From NCBI GenBank assembly GCA_004322365.1, contig SCTS01000005.1:1-64000 (forward strand): a stretch of DNA of 64,000 nucleotides, written 5' to 3'. Source of the DNA: Patescibacteria group bacterium (GTDB taxonomy: Bacteria; Patescibacteria; Paceibacteria; UBA9973; UBA2103). This document shows positions 39,352 through 47,724 of the stretch, piece after piece (within the stretch, counting starts at the first letter, position 1; every line of letters starts with the position of its first letter). Both the position numbers and the translations under genes were made by a program. The notes under the pieces are model-generated. The model was not told the origin of the DNA. It worked only from the letters and a program-made list of their open reading frames with translations, and searched no databases.

Positions 39352-39392
39352 AAAAAGCTTTCAGGTTTTAGCTTTCAGCTGTCAGCTTCGAT
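39352..39392. repeat. Interspersed repeat (left-arm type)
   Basis: AAAAGCTTTCAGGTTTTAGC followed by TTTCAGCTGTCAGCTTCG in the gap between ftsL and ftsI. Confidence 0.75.
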
Positions 39393-39494
39393 TTTCTACC
39401 CTATATATATTCTAGCTTTTTGCAAAATGCTAGAATGATATCCCTCTAGTTTTTTTAGATTCTACCCCCCTACCCTAAACACTACACCCTTCCT

Positions 39495-39872
39495 CTACCT
39501 TGCATCTTTAAACGCAACACTTCCCTTGCTTACAAATGAACGGTCACGCACAGATACAAAACCAAGTGAACGAGCGTACGGTTCAGTAATTGTTTGTGTT
39601 TTTGAAAGATACGCGGTCTCTAGAGTTGCAACTTCTGCAGATGCGCGTGAAGCAGACCGAACAAGCTCTTGGCGAGCAGCAACATGCACTACTGATGAAA
39701 TCATGAAATAGATATATAAGACCGACAGAAGAAGGAATGCGACACCAAACACTACAACGGTACGGCGTTCAAATACATTTGCATACGCCAATATCCCCGA
39801 ATGGGTATTTCTAGAAAATGGCAACGAGGCCTGATGTTCTGATGCTTTTTTGGTGTTTCGATTTTTATTCAT
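39495..39872 (-). CDS. ftsL: FtsL-like division protein
   Basis: A 125-residue single-pass membrane protein: basic cytoplasmic start, helix at about residues 45-66 (VVVFGVAFLLLSVLYIYFMI), then a short helical extracytoplasmic domain. Sequence alone does not identify it, but it sits between rsmH and ftsI, the usual ftsL place, and has the usual size and topology. The ATG at 39872 is 4 bases after the rsmH stop; the longer frame to 40016 runs through rsmH. Confidence 0.75.
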   Translation of the reverse strand: MNKNRNTKKASEHQASLPFSRNTHSGILAYANVFERRTVVVFGVAFLLLSVLYIYFMISSVVHVAARQELVRSASRASAEVATLETAYLSKTQTITEPYARSLGFVSVRDRSFVSKGSVAFKDAR

Positions 39873-39876
39873 AGTT

Positions 39877-40800
39877 TTATTTTTTATTTTTTTCAAAAAT
39901 TCTGAGTTTAGCACTTCTGGCGCGAGGGTTCTTTTTCCTCTCTGCCTCACTGGGCACAATGGGTTTTTTGGTAATACGCACACCAATGTCAGCATCTTCT
40001 GCTTGTCGAAATGCATGCTTCACAATTCTGTCTTCAAGACTATGAAATGAAATGACCGCAAGTCTTCCTTGTGGCGCTAAAAGATCCAACGCTTCTTTGA
40101 GTGCCTCTGTAAGAGCGCCAAGTTCATCATTCACTGCAATGCGAAGCGCTTGGAATGTTCTTGTTGCGGGATGAATTTTCCCATTTCTGTAAAAACTAGG
40201 GACAGCCGAAGAAATTATGTCTGCAAGTTGTTTTGCGGTGTCGATGCTGTGGCGCCTTCGCTCTTCAACAATGACGCGAGCAATGCGTCCTGAAAATTTC
40301 TCTTCTCCGTATTCTTTGATGATTCGTGCAATCTCTTCTTCATCCCAATCTTTAATAATGTCTTTTGCGGTATAGAGATGCTCATCACCAGAGCCGAGTG
40401 TCATCAAAAGTGGTTCATCACTTTTAAACGAGAGCCCACGCCCTCCCGCTAGTTGTTCTGAGTGCCACCCTAAATCAAACACAATCCCTTCAGCGCTCGT
40501 AATGCCTGCACTTTCTGCAAGTGCTTTGATGTTACGAAAATTTCCTTGTACATACATAACCTTTCCTGATGCATCGCTCAGACGTTCACGAGAACGAGTT
40601 AAAGAGTTTTCATCAAGATCAAGAACCAGCAAAGTTCCCTTCTTACCTAATATCTTTGAAATTTTTTCAGAATGTCCGCCAGTTCCTACCGTTGCATCTA
40701 TCGCAGTTGCCCCTGCCTTCAACAGCAAACCATCCACAGTCTCATCCAAAAGAACCGTCTCGTGCTTTACCTCTTTGGTTGCTGTATCTGTTTTGTTCAT
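39877..40800 (-). CDS. rsmH: 16S rRNA (cytosine-1402-N4)-methyltransferase
   Basis: A 307-residue SAM-dependent methyltransferase (also called MraW). Key segments are HETVLLDETVDGLLLKAGAT, the SAM loop AIDATVGTGGHSEKIS, FDLGWHSEQLAGGRGLSF, and HPATRTFQALRIAVNDEL near the end. It modifies C1402 in the ribosomal P site. Second gene of the dcw cluster, 27 bases after mraZ. Confidence 0.96.
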   Translation of the reverse strand: MNKTDTATKEVKHETVLLDETVDGLLLKAGATAIDATVGTGGHSEKISKILGKKGTLLVLDLDENSLTRSRERLSDASGKVMYVQGNFRNIKALAESAGITSAEGIVFDLGWHSEQLAGGRGLSFKSDEPLLMTLGSGDEHLYTAKDIIKDWDEEEIARIIKEYGEEKFSGRIARVIVEERRRHSIDTAKQLADIISSAVPSFYRNGKIHPATRTFQALRIAVNDELGALTEALKEALDLLAPQGRLAVISFHSLEDRIVKHAFRQAEDADIGVRITKKPIVPSEAERKKNPRARSAKLRIFEKNKK

Positions 40801-40827
40801 TTTCTTTTCTGTTTCTCTAAACGCTTC

Positions 40828-41262
40828 CTAAATCACTCCTATCTCCCCCAACTTCGCAGCCATTGCATCTCCTTGCGACTCAATCTGCTCTTTGTACGAA
40901 GCCCAGCGCTTCTTATCCCAAACTTCAATGCGGTCATTCACACCTGCAAGTACGACATCGGTTTTGAGAGTCGCAAAATCTTTCAAGTAATCAGGAATAA
41001 GAATGCGTCCTGCAGAATCAACATCAGCCTCCACTGCACCCGCAAGCATGAAGCGATTAAAACCTCGCGTATCTGATGAGCCTATAGAAAGCTGACTAAA
41101 CTTCTCTGCAAGTTTTTTCCACGATGCTACTGAGAAAACAAAAAGACAGTGGTCGAGTCCTCGAGTAACGATAACGGTCTTACCAAGTTCTTTACGAAAG
41201 CGAGCCGGAAGTGAAAGGCGTTTTTTAGGATCAAGTGTGTGTTGGTATTCGCCAATGAGCAT
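40828..41262 (-). CDS. mraZ: Transcriptional regulator MraZ
   Basis: A 144-residue AbrB-like double-domain protein starting MLIGEYQHTLDPKKRLSLPA, with a second similar half (AGAVEADVDSAGRILIPDYL). MraZ forms a ring and binds repeats upstream of its own gene. Those repeats are visible at 41299-41364. The ATG at 41262 fits the conserved start; the longer frame adds 9 residues. Confidence 0.95.
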   Translation of the reverse strand: MLIGEYQHTLDPKKRLSLPARFRKELGKTVIVTRGLDHCLFVFSVASWKKLAEKFSQLSIGSSDTRGFNRFMLAGAVEADVDSAGRILIPDYLKDFATLKTDVVLAGVNDRIEVWDKKRWASYKEQIESQGDAMAAKLGEIGVI

Positions 41263-41295
41263 GAAAATAAAGGGGATTTTGTGGCTCAAAACTTA

Positions 41296-41364
41296 TATGC
41301 CACTTTGTCCCACTTACTTCGTATTATATGCCACTCTGCCCCACTTTATGTTTACTTATCCCCA
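41296..41364 (-). promoter_or_regulatory. MraZ operator and dcw promoter
   Basis: On the minus strand five GTGGG/GTGGC boxes occur: AAGTGGGG (at 41364), AAGTGGGGCAGAGTGGCA (41329-41346) and AAGTGGGACAAAGTGGCA (41298-41315). Within each pair the boxes repeat every 10 bases, as in known MraZ operators. A -10 box TATAAT (41328-41323) lies between the two pairs. MraZ binding here would block its own promoter. Confidence 0.85.
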
Positions 41365-41372
41365 CTTGGAAC

Positions 41373-41408
41373 AACTAGGTTTTAGGTGCGAGGTGCCAGC
41401 TTTCAGGT
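41373..41408. repeat. Interspersed repeat (left-arm type)
   Basis: ACTAGGTTTTAGGTGCGAGG followed by TGCCAGCTTTCAGGT, between lysS and the MraZ operator. Confidence 0.7.
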
Positions 41409-41439
41409 AAAAAAAATCCCCACCAATGGCAGGGATTTT
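41409..41439 (-). terminator. Terminator of lysS
   Basis: AAAATCCC and GGGATTTT with A and T runs on both sides. It ends the lysS transcript 29 bases after its stop. Confidence 0.8.
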
Positions 41440-41467
41440 AGTTTTTCTTAGGAGCTACAAAAATGTA

Positions 41468-43066
41468 TTAGGAAACCTCTTTGAGGCGAGAAATCACGAA
41501 ATCCCTATCCAAAACACTAAGAAACCAGCCGACTTTAGGCCCGTGATCCTTCCCTAAGAATGCTTGGTAAATAGCTCCAAAGAAAGCTTTTGGCTCTATG
41601 GCATGTCGCTTTCGTATCTCATGGATTTCTGTGTGGAGCTGTAAACCGTCGAGCTTTTCATGACTCTCTATGAAAGTGAGCAATTCCAACAGCGTACCCT
41701 TTTGCTCAGCAGATAAATTCTTTGCAGATTCAGGAACACTATCCATTGAAAGTGAAAATTTAAATTCATCGGAGGCTGATTTCTCCAACCAAATTTTGGC
41801 GTACTTTGCTCGAAGCTCAAGCTCTTCTCTATCAAGAGGTGTTATTGCCTCTCCCTTCAGACGAAGCGCCTCAGACTCTAAATCAAGGTGAGGCATCTGC
41901 ACGAGGAATGCTACTTGCGAGAATCTCGGAAGAAATCGCTTTCTACTTTTGAGCACTGCCCGTTCGACTGGTGTATGAACATATTCAAATAATCGTGAAT
42001 CATCATCAACGATTCCTGACCAATACTTCTCCGCAAGAGTGTCATAGGTATCAAATAACACTGGAATAGTGTCACCAGCTGGATCAAAGTTAATTTGCTG
42101 ATTCATGTCTTTTCCAAAAAGTGCGAGTCTAAATATTTGCGGAGGTAAAAGATCAACAATCTCACGCGCCGAGGATCCTGCACCTTTTGAAGAAGACATT
42201 TTCTTTCCACCCACCAAAAAGAATTCATTTGGTACACCGAATGGTTCAGGGTATTCAAATACTTCTTCCGAAATACGGCGCGCAACATCACGCGAACCGC
42301 CTTTTGAATAATGATCCTTCCCTCCGCCCTCAACATCAACACCTATCACTTTCCACTTTGCTGCCCAATCAAGCTTCCATAATAGTTTTCCGTTTCCATT
42401 GAATGGAGAAATCTTCCCGGAGTGGGCACACCCTTCAGTCCACTTCACTGCCGTTGGATAGCACGTATAGGTTACTTTTTCACCATCGAATGCCGTCACT
42501 TTTGTAGTACTCATTTTCCCGCAACTCTCGCAAATAACCTGGATCGGAAACCAATCGGCTGGACGAGGTGTTCCATATATTTCTTGATAGATCTTCCGAA
42601 CAGTTTCTACTTTATTAAGCGCCATAGTTATGACACCGTTCATTTTTCCCGACACATACAACTCGCTTGCACGGTAAAACTCAGGATTGAATCCCGCCCC
42701 ATGAATTGCCGAAATGTAATCACTTGCAACGTCTTCAGCAAAATTTGGCGCAAGCGAACCCTCTGGCGCTGGAATCTTATAAAGAGGCTTCCCCATTTCT
42801 TTTTGATACACCGATGCATCTAAGTACACGGGGAGTCCGTCCATTGGATCAAAATCGTTTATTTCATATTTAAAAATGTTTGGAACGCCCGCTTCTGTAA
42901 GTCGCTCTGAAATAGCAGCGTGGAGTGCAAGTGCACGCATAGAGCCAACATGTACTCTCCCTGAGGCAGTTTTTTCATCACGAACTGTGAGCGTATCGCC
43001 AGACGCTATTTTTTCTTTGAGCGAATTTTCTAGTTGTTCGTATACCTTATCAAGCCAGAACATCAT
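41468..43066 (-). CDS. lysS: Lysyl-tRNA synthetase, class I
   Basis: A 532-residue class I LysRS (archaeal-type, LysK-like), unrelated to the usual bacterial class II enzyme. It has the HIGH-type motif HVGS (residues 39-42), a Cys-rich zinc-binding insert (CESCGKMSTTKVTAFDGEKV, later GCAHSG), and KMSSSKG. It charges tRNA-Lys. Class I LysRS is common in CPR, spirochaetes and some alphaproteobacteria. It is a single-gene unit with its own terminator. Confidence 0.96.
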   Translation of the reverse strand: MMFWLDKVYEQLENSLKEKIASGDTLTVRDEKTASGRVHVGSMRALALHAAISERLTEAGVPNIFKYEINDFDPMDGLPVYLDASVYQKEMGKPLYKIPAPEGSLAPNFAEDVASDYISAIHGAGFNPEFYRASELYVSGKMNGVITMALNKVETVRKIYQEIYGTPRPADWFPIQVICESCGKMSTTKVTAFDGEKVTYTCYPTAVKWTEGCAHSGKISPFNGNGKLLWKLDWAAKWKVIGVDVEGGGKDHYSKGGSRDVARRISEEVFEYPEPFGVPNEFFLVGGKKMSSSKGAGSSAREIVDLLPPQIFRLALFGKDMNQQINFDPAGDTIPVLFDTYDTLAEKYWSGIVDDDSRLFEYVHTPVERAVLKSRKRFLPRFSQVAFLVQMPHLDLESEALRLKGEAITPLDREELELRAKYAKIWLEKSASDEFKFSLSMDSVPESAKNLSAEQKGTLLELLTFIESHEKLDGLQLHTEIHEIRKRHAIEPKAFFGAIYQAFLGKDHGPKVGWFLSVLDRDFVISRLKEVS

Positions 43067-43102
43067 CCAATCCTAAGCTAAAGAGGCTTGATATACAAGA
43101 AA

Positions 43103-43122
43103 ATTCTCCCAACAGGGAGAAT
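43103..43122 (-). terminator. Terminator after the 43147 gene
   Basis: ATTCTCCC-AACA-GGGAGAAT followed on the minus strand by TTTTCTTG. It ends the greA transcript. Confidence 0.75.
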
Positions 43123-43146
43123 AATAAACATCTATTATTAAGAAAA

Positions 43147-43314
43147 CTAATTTTTCTTTCCGCTCTTTGCTTCTCTATCTAATTTTTCCTGCCGTTTCTT
43201 CTTCCACCCTGTTTTAGTCCATTTTGGAAAGCCGTCTATTCCTCCTGCTGTTTCAGCCTTCGTTACTTCAACGCCCGTAATGTAGAAGGTCTCGTGATTT
43301 TGTTCTATGCCCAT
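43147..43314 (-). CDS. Small basic protein downstream of greA
   Basis: A 55-residue protein starting MGIEQNHETFYITGVEVTKA, with a Lys-rich C-terminus (KKKRQEKLDREAKSGKKN). It begins 4 bases after the greA stop, so it is co-transcribed. No family is recognised; nucleic-acid or RNA-polymerase contact is possible from charge and context only. Confidence 0.6.
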   Translation of the reverse strand: MGIEQNHETFYITGVEVTKAETAGGIDGFPKWTKTGWKKKRQEKLDREAKSGKKN

Positions 43315-43318
43315 GGAC

Positions 43319-43810
43319 TTAAGAAATCTCAATAACCGTGTACTCCTGCCTTCCGCTTGGAGTTGAAAAAGTAAATGTCTCGCCTTTCTTTTTGTTCATC
43401 ATCGCTTCACCTAGAGGCGAGAGGTGAGAAATTTTGTGCTGACGCATATCTGCTTCCTCACTTCCTACAATGGTGTATGCATGTTCTCCCTTATCGCCTT
43501 TTTTGCGAATCGTAACTGTTGAGCCAAAACCTGCAACTCCTTTTTTCTTTTCTGAAATAATGACCGCTGATTTTATGATGTGCTCGAGCCTGCGAATGCG
43601 CTCTTCCGTCGCTGCCTGTAATTCACGCGCTGCCTGATATTCAGCATTCTCTGAAAGGTCACCAAGAGAACGAGCGTACTCAAGGCCTTCTGCGATTTCC
43701 CTTCTTGCAACGGTAACTAAACGCTCGAGCTCCAACTTTAATTCATCAAATTTTTCCTGAGAGAGAAGATTTTGTTCTTCTGATTGATCACCTTTTGTAC
43801 GTGCTTTCAT
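43319..43810 (-). CDS. greA: Transcription elongation factor GreA
   Basis: A 163-residue protein: an N-terminal coiled coil with the GreA motif ARSLGDLSENAEYQAARELQ at its tip (acidic residues that rescue backtracked RNA polymerase) and a C-terminal FKBP-like domain (YTIVGSEEADMRQHKISHLS, PLGEAMMNKKKGETFTF). The ATG at 43810 fits the family length; the longer frame adds 14 residues. Confidence 0.95.
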   Translation of the reverse strand: MKARTKGDQSEEQNLLSQEKFDELKLELERLVTVARREIAEGLEYARSLGDLSENAEYQAARELQAATEERIRRLEHIIKSAVIISEKKKGVAGFGSTVTIRKKGDKGEHAYTIVGSEEADMRQHKISHLSPLGEAMMNKKKGETFTFSTPSGRQEYTVIEIS

Positions 43811-43935
43811 AGTGGTATGCGATATTGTAAGTGGCATTGCAAAAATACGCAATGCCCACCAAATAGACCGAATTCTAAGTAGAAAATCGTACCTCTCTTT
43901 CTCTTCTTTTTAATCTCACTCCCGCCATCTGACAC

Positions 43936-45663
43936 CTACTTAACCATCTCTGGTCTTTCGCTAACGATAAAACGCAACACTTCTCCCATCACGGCAGGTG
44001 CCCCTTGCGGTGTCCCTGCCTTTGCGCGTTCCATCACCACCGCAAATGCATAGCGTGGATTTTCATACGGGAAAAATCCAACAACAAGTGAGTTGATGGA
44101 TTCTTTGCGCGCACCAACTTCTGCAGTCCCCGTCTTTGCAGCGGCGCGCACACCGGGAACTGCAAGCGCTTGTGCCAAACCTTCCGTAACAGCGAGCCGC
44201 ATACCTTCGCGAACAATCTGCAAGTTACTAGAACTCACTGCAACATTTGTATGCAGTCCCGTTTGTCCTGCCTCAATCACTGGTGTAACTAACATGCCGT
44301 CGTTTGCAATCGCTGCAATGCTCCGAACTAACTGCATCACCGTTACCTGAAATCCGTACTGCCCAATTGCTGTATGGTATGTGTTTCCAAGAAACCACCG
44401 CTCTCCATCAAACATATTTGCTTTCCACTCTGGGTCTGGAACCGTACCAAATTCTTCACCTGACATTGGTACGCCTGTTTCTTTTCCAAAACCAAACATA
44501 CGCATGTACGTATCAATTTTTGCAATACCAAGTCCTGCCTGATCTTGATACCCGCCACCTATCGCGTAGAAATAAACATCAGACGACACTGAGAGCGCCT
44601 TGCGAATATCAACCCACCCATGTGCTTTCCAATCTTTAAAAACAGAAGGCTTGGAAGGATCATACGGATTAGGAATGGAAATTGATCCAGTCGATAAAAT
44701 TTGCTTGGTGGGACTAATGATGCGCTCTTGGAGAGCGGCGCTCGCCATAAAAGGTTTTACCACTGAACCTGGCGTGTAGAGCCCTGAGACTGCCCGATCA
44801 AGAAATGGTGAGCGATCACTGGCAAGAAGTTTTGCAACAGCATCTTTAGGTGAACCGCTCGACATAACTTCAGGATCAAACGACGGATAACTCACTACCG
44901 CTAAAAGTTCCCCTGTTTGTACATCCATAATCACACCCGACCCCCCGCGCCATTTTGATTCTTCAGACCGATGTGCAATAGCTTCATGCATTGCCTTCTG
45001 AAGACCTGCATCAATAGAAAGACGAATGTCACTCCCCGTCTTTGCGGTGCGCACCATACTGCCCGAAACCACATTTCCCGATGCATCTGTTTCAGCAATA
45101 CTGAGGCCATTCGTCCCAGAGAGTGCCTCGTCATACAAAGATTCAACTCCAACGACACCTGCCGTGTGGTCTTGGTACCAATACCCATTTTGATCCGCTT
45201 TTGGATATGACACATACCCCACCAACACTGACGCAGAAGAACCAAAAGGATATTTCCTTGTTGCAAAAAGACCGAGAGGCGCATCTTTTTTTGTCGTTGA
45301 AGAAGCAAGTGTTTCTGATATTCCTACAGTATTACCTGCCAAGACTACCCCGGTCCGATCAAGAATAAGACCACGGTCAGCAATAATTACTGAATGTGCA
45401 AGTCGATTAGCTTCAGCGCGCGCAGATAGAGACTGGTATTGGACAATCTGTAAATTAATCAGTGCTCCTATAAATATGACCCCAACAAGCAATGTTATAG
45501 AAAAAAAACCAGTGAATACAGAAGTGCCTACAGGCCTCTCAATTCTTCCTTCGAGCCTTGAAGTATCAAACGCAGGTAAGTTTGCTGCATCAATAAGAAT
45601 TTCGTCAGGTTCAATTTCCTGATATCGTTTTTTTCGATTAAAGATGCGACGAAACACAGTCAT
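43936..45663 (-). CDS. mrdA: Elongation-specific penicillin-binding protein 2
   Basis: A 575-residue class B transpeptidase with one membrane helix (about residues 48-70), a dimerisation domain and a catalytic domain with YTPGSVVKPFMASAAL (SxxK), SSDVYFYAIG (SxN) and AAKTGTAEVG (KTG). It cross-links wall during elongation. It directly follows mreB, mreC and the mreD-like gene, which supports PBP2 rather than a second FtsI. rodA is not in the window. Confidence 0.93.
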   Translation of the reverse strand: MTVFRRIFNRKKRYQEIEPDEILIDAANLPAFDTSRLEGRIERPVGTSVFTGFFSITLLVGVIFIGALINLQIVQYQSLSARAEANRLAHSVIIADRGLILDRTGVVLAGNTVGISETLASSTTKKDAPLGLFATRKYPFGSSASVLVGYVSYPKADQNGYWYQDHTAGVVGVESLYDEALSGTNGLSIAETDASGNVVSGSMVRTAKTGSDIRLSIDAGLQKAMHEAIAHRSEESKWRGGSGVIMDVQTGELLAVVSYPSFDPEVMSSGSPKDAVAKLLASDRSPFLDRAVSGLYTPGSVVKPFMASAALQERIISPTKQILSTGSISIPNPYDPSKPSVFKDWKAHGWVDIRKALSVSSDVYFYAIGGGYQDQAGLGIAKIDTYMRMFGFGKETGVPMSGEEFGTVPDPEWKANMFDGERWFLGNTYHTAIGQYGFQVTVMQLVRSIAAIANDGMLVTPVIEAGQTGLHTNVAVSSSNLQIVREGMRLAVTEGLAQALAVPGVRAAAKTGTAEVGARKESINSLVVGFFPYENPRYAFAVVMERAKAGTPQGAPAVMGEVLRFIVSERPEMVK

Positions 45664-45672
45664 ATTACTATT

Positions 45673-45930
45673 TTATTCTGAAAGAGTTCGGTGAAGATAC
45701 CATGAAAGTATAACGAGCATGAAAAAAAGTGCTGTGTAGAGATATTGGAATCCTCCAAATGGAACCATTGGTGCACCAAACACTACATCCATACAGAGAC
45801 CCCCAATAATGACGAGTACGCTAGCTTCAAAAAGTGAAAGCAAAAGAATACCCAAAGTTACAGTGAGCCACCAAGGACAGAAAAACACACTCGCGAAAAA
45901 CGCCACACTCAGTCCTATGCGGGCAATCAT
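45673..45930 (-). CDS. mreD: MreD-like membrane protein
   Basis: An 85-residue protein with three hydrophobic helices (about residues 5-24, 28-48 and 60-78). Much shorter than the usual MreD (about 160 residues), and similarity is weak, but it is placed between mreC and PBP2 as mreD normally is. Its ATG overlaps the mreC stop. Symbol given on position and topology. Confidence 0.65.
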   Translation of the reverse strand: MIARIGLSVAFFASVFFCPWWLTVTLGILLLSLFEASVLVIIGGLCMDVVFGAPMVPFGGFQYLYTALFFMLVILSWYLHRTLSE

Positions 45931-46685
45931 CGGGTAGGAATAATTCGAATAAAATCAAGTTCAGAAAATGAAAATGGAATGGTGAATCGTATTGTTTGAG
46001 ATACATCACGCACCTCGGCAGAAATACTTTGAACAACGCCAGCAACGAGCGACTCAGTTGCAGGGAATCGCACCGAATCTCCTAGTGCAACTTTTACACC
46101 TTGAGGAACAGAAACTTCAAACGCGCCACCGCCCAAACCTTTGGCTACTGCAACCGCGCGTGGATCGCCCAAAATGACATCGTGCGAAACACCTGAACTT
46201 GAAAACAAAGTCACTGTCGCACTACTGCTATCAACAGCACTAATGCGCCCAAGCACCACACCTTGATATATAGCCACATCATTTTCATTGATACCGCCCG
46301 ATTTCCCTACATCAATGAGGAGTGTGTCGTAATTTGTTCGAGGAGGTCTCGCAATAACACGAGCAGTAACGCCATAGGGAGTTGCCACTGCACCAGCAGA
46401 GTCACGAAGTGATGCATTTTCGTCCGCAAGGAGACTATAGAGAAGTGCTTGGTACCGTATGCGTTTCAAATCAGCATCGGCATCGCTCAGGCGAGCGATG
46501 AGTGCATTTTTCGACAGTGCACTATACTCATCGGCCTTCGCGCGAGGAGCTACAACATTTGCCACAATTCCCCTTGTGAACGAGCCAATGCTTGAACTAA
46601 AAACAAACACAATAACCAAACTTGCTAACGCAATAGCGCCAGTAAGAAAATGGAGTCGTGTTTTAGAACCCCGCGAGTACGCCAT
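45927..46685 (-). CDS. mreC: Rod shape-determining protein MreC
   Basis: A 252-residue protein with an N-terminal membrane helix (about residues 15-38), a coiled coil (about 55-90) and a beta-barrel domain with VIARPPRTNYDTLLIDVGKS, YQGVVLGRISAVDSSSATV and a conserved QGVKVALGDSV. It links MreB filaments with wall synthases. The start lies inside the end of mreB, so an overlap of about 20-30 bases occurs; the ATG at 46685 or 46694 are both possible. Confidence 0.92.
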   Translation of the reverse strand: MAYSRGSKTRLHFLTGAIALASLVIVFVFSSSIGSFTRGIVANVVAPRAKADEYSALSKNALIARLSDADADLKRIRYQALLYSLLADENASLRDSAGAVATPYGVTARVIARPPRTNYDTLLIDVGKSGGINENDVAIYQGVVLGRISAVDSSSATVTLFSSSGVSHDVILGDPRAVAVAKGLGGGAFEVSVPQGVKVALGDSVRFPATESLVAGVVQSISAEVRDVSQTIRFTIPFSFSELDFIRIIPTR

Positions 46686-47724
46686 CATCGTCATCGACTA
46701 ATACTGCACGATATTTTTCAACGTCTTCGAGCACAATGCCAGTTCCACGGACAACCGTAGTCAACGGGTCATCGACTACATGAATAGGTACCTTAAGCTC
46801 TGATGCCAAAAGTTCAGGTAAACCTCGAAGTAAGGCGCCTCCACCCGTAAGGAAAATACCGAGACGCATCACATCAGAAACTACTTCTGGTGGTGCAGTT
46901 TCAATAACTTCTTTTATTGCTTCAACAATCGAAATAATAGAGGAACCAGTGGCTTCTCGTATATCTGCATCAGTAATAACAATTTCACGAGGAAGCCCTG
47001 TCACCAAATCACGGCCTCGAATGTGTGTTTCTAGAGCGATTGGTAACTTGATTGCCGAACCAACTGCAACCTTTACATCCTCAGCGGTGCGCTCACCAAT
47101 TAAAATTTTAAATTCGCTACGAATGTAGCTCGCAATATCATCATTCAAAACATCTCCTGCGATTCGAATATTCTTTGCACGAACTATTCCACCCAAAGAC
47201 ATGAGCGCGATGTCGGTAGTGCCTCCACCTATATCCACCAACATAGTTCCTACTGCGCTCTCAACAGGTAATCTGGCACCTAAAGCGGCAGCCATTGGCT
47301 CTTCAATAATGAGCACCTCTCTCGCACCAGCATTTTTTGCAGCATCTCTGACGGCGCGAATTTCTACATTGGTAATACCTGAAGGAACACCAATAACAAC
47401 ACGGGGTCCTAATAACATTCGCTCCGTTTGTGCTTTTTGAATCAGATAGGTAAGCATTTCTTCGGTCACTTCGAAATCAGAAATAACACCCTCAACGAGG
47501 GGTCTAATGGCAGTGATGTGTGTCGGAGTCCTGCCAATCATGTCTCTCGCAGAAGCTCCTACAGCAACCACTTGTCCAGTTTTCTGATTCAAAGCAACCA
47601 CCGATGGCTCAGTGATGACAATGCCCTTACCTTTCAAATACACCAAAGTATTCGCAGTACCGAGATCAATACCGATATCCTTTGAGAACCGCTCTGCTAT
47701 TTTTCGCGGTAATTTAAAAGCCAT
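46663..47724 (-). CDS. mreB: Actin-like rod shape protein MreB
   Basis: A 353-residue bacterial actin: phosphate-1 motif DIGIDLGTANTLVYLKG, phosphate-2 MLVDIGGGTTDIALMSLGG, and adenosine motif GIFLTGGGALLRGLPELLA. It starts with an amphipathic-type basic N-terminus (MAFKLPRKIAERFSK), the membrane-binding helix. It overlaps proS by 11 bases. A second mreB is at 53660. Confidence 0.96.
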   Translation of the reverse strand: MAFKLPRKIAERFSKDIGIDLGTANTLVYLKGKGIVITEPSVVALNQKTGQVVAVGASARDMIGRTPTHITAIRPLVEGVISDFEVTEEMLTYLIQKAQTERMLLGPRVVIGVPSGITNVEIRAVRDAAKNAGAREVLIIEEPMAAALGARLPVESAVGTMLVDIGGGTTDIALMSLGGIVRAKNIRIAGDVLNDDIASYIRSEFKILIGERTAEDVKVAVGSAIKLPIALETHIRGRDLVTGLPREIVITDADIREATGSSIISIVEAIKEVIETAPPEVVSDVMRLGIFLTGGGALLRGLPELLASELKVPIHVVDDPLTTVVRGTGIVLEDVEKYRAVLVDDDDGVLAGF

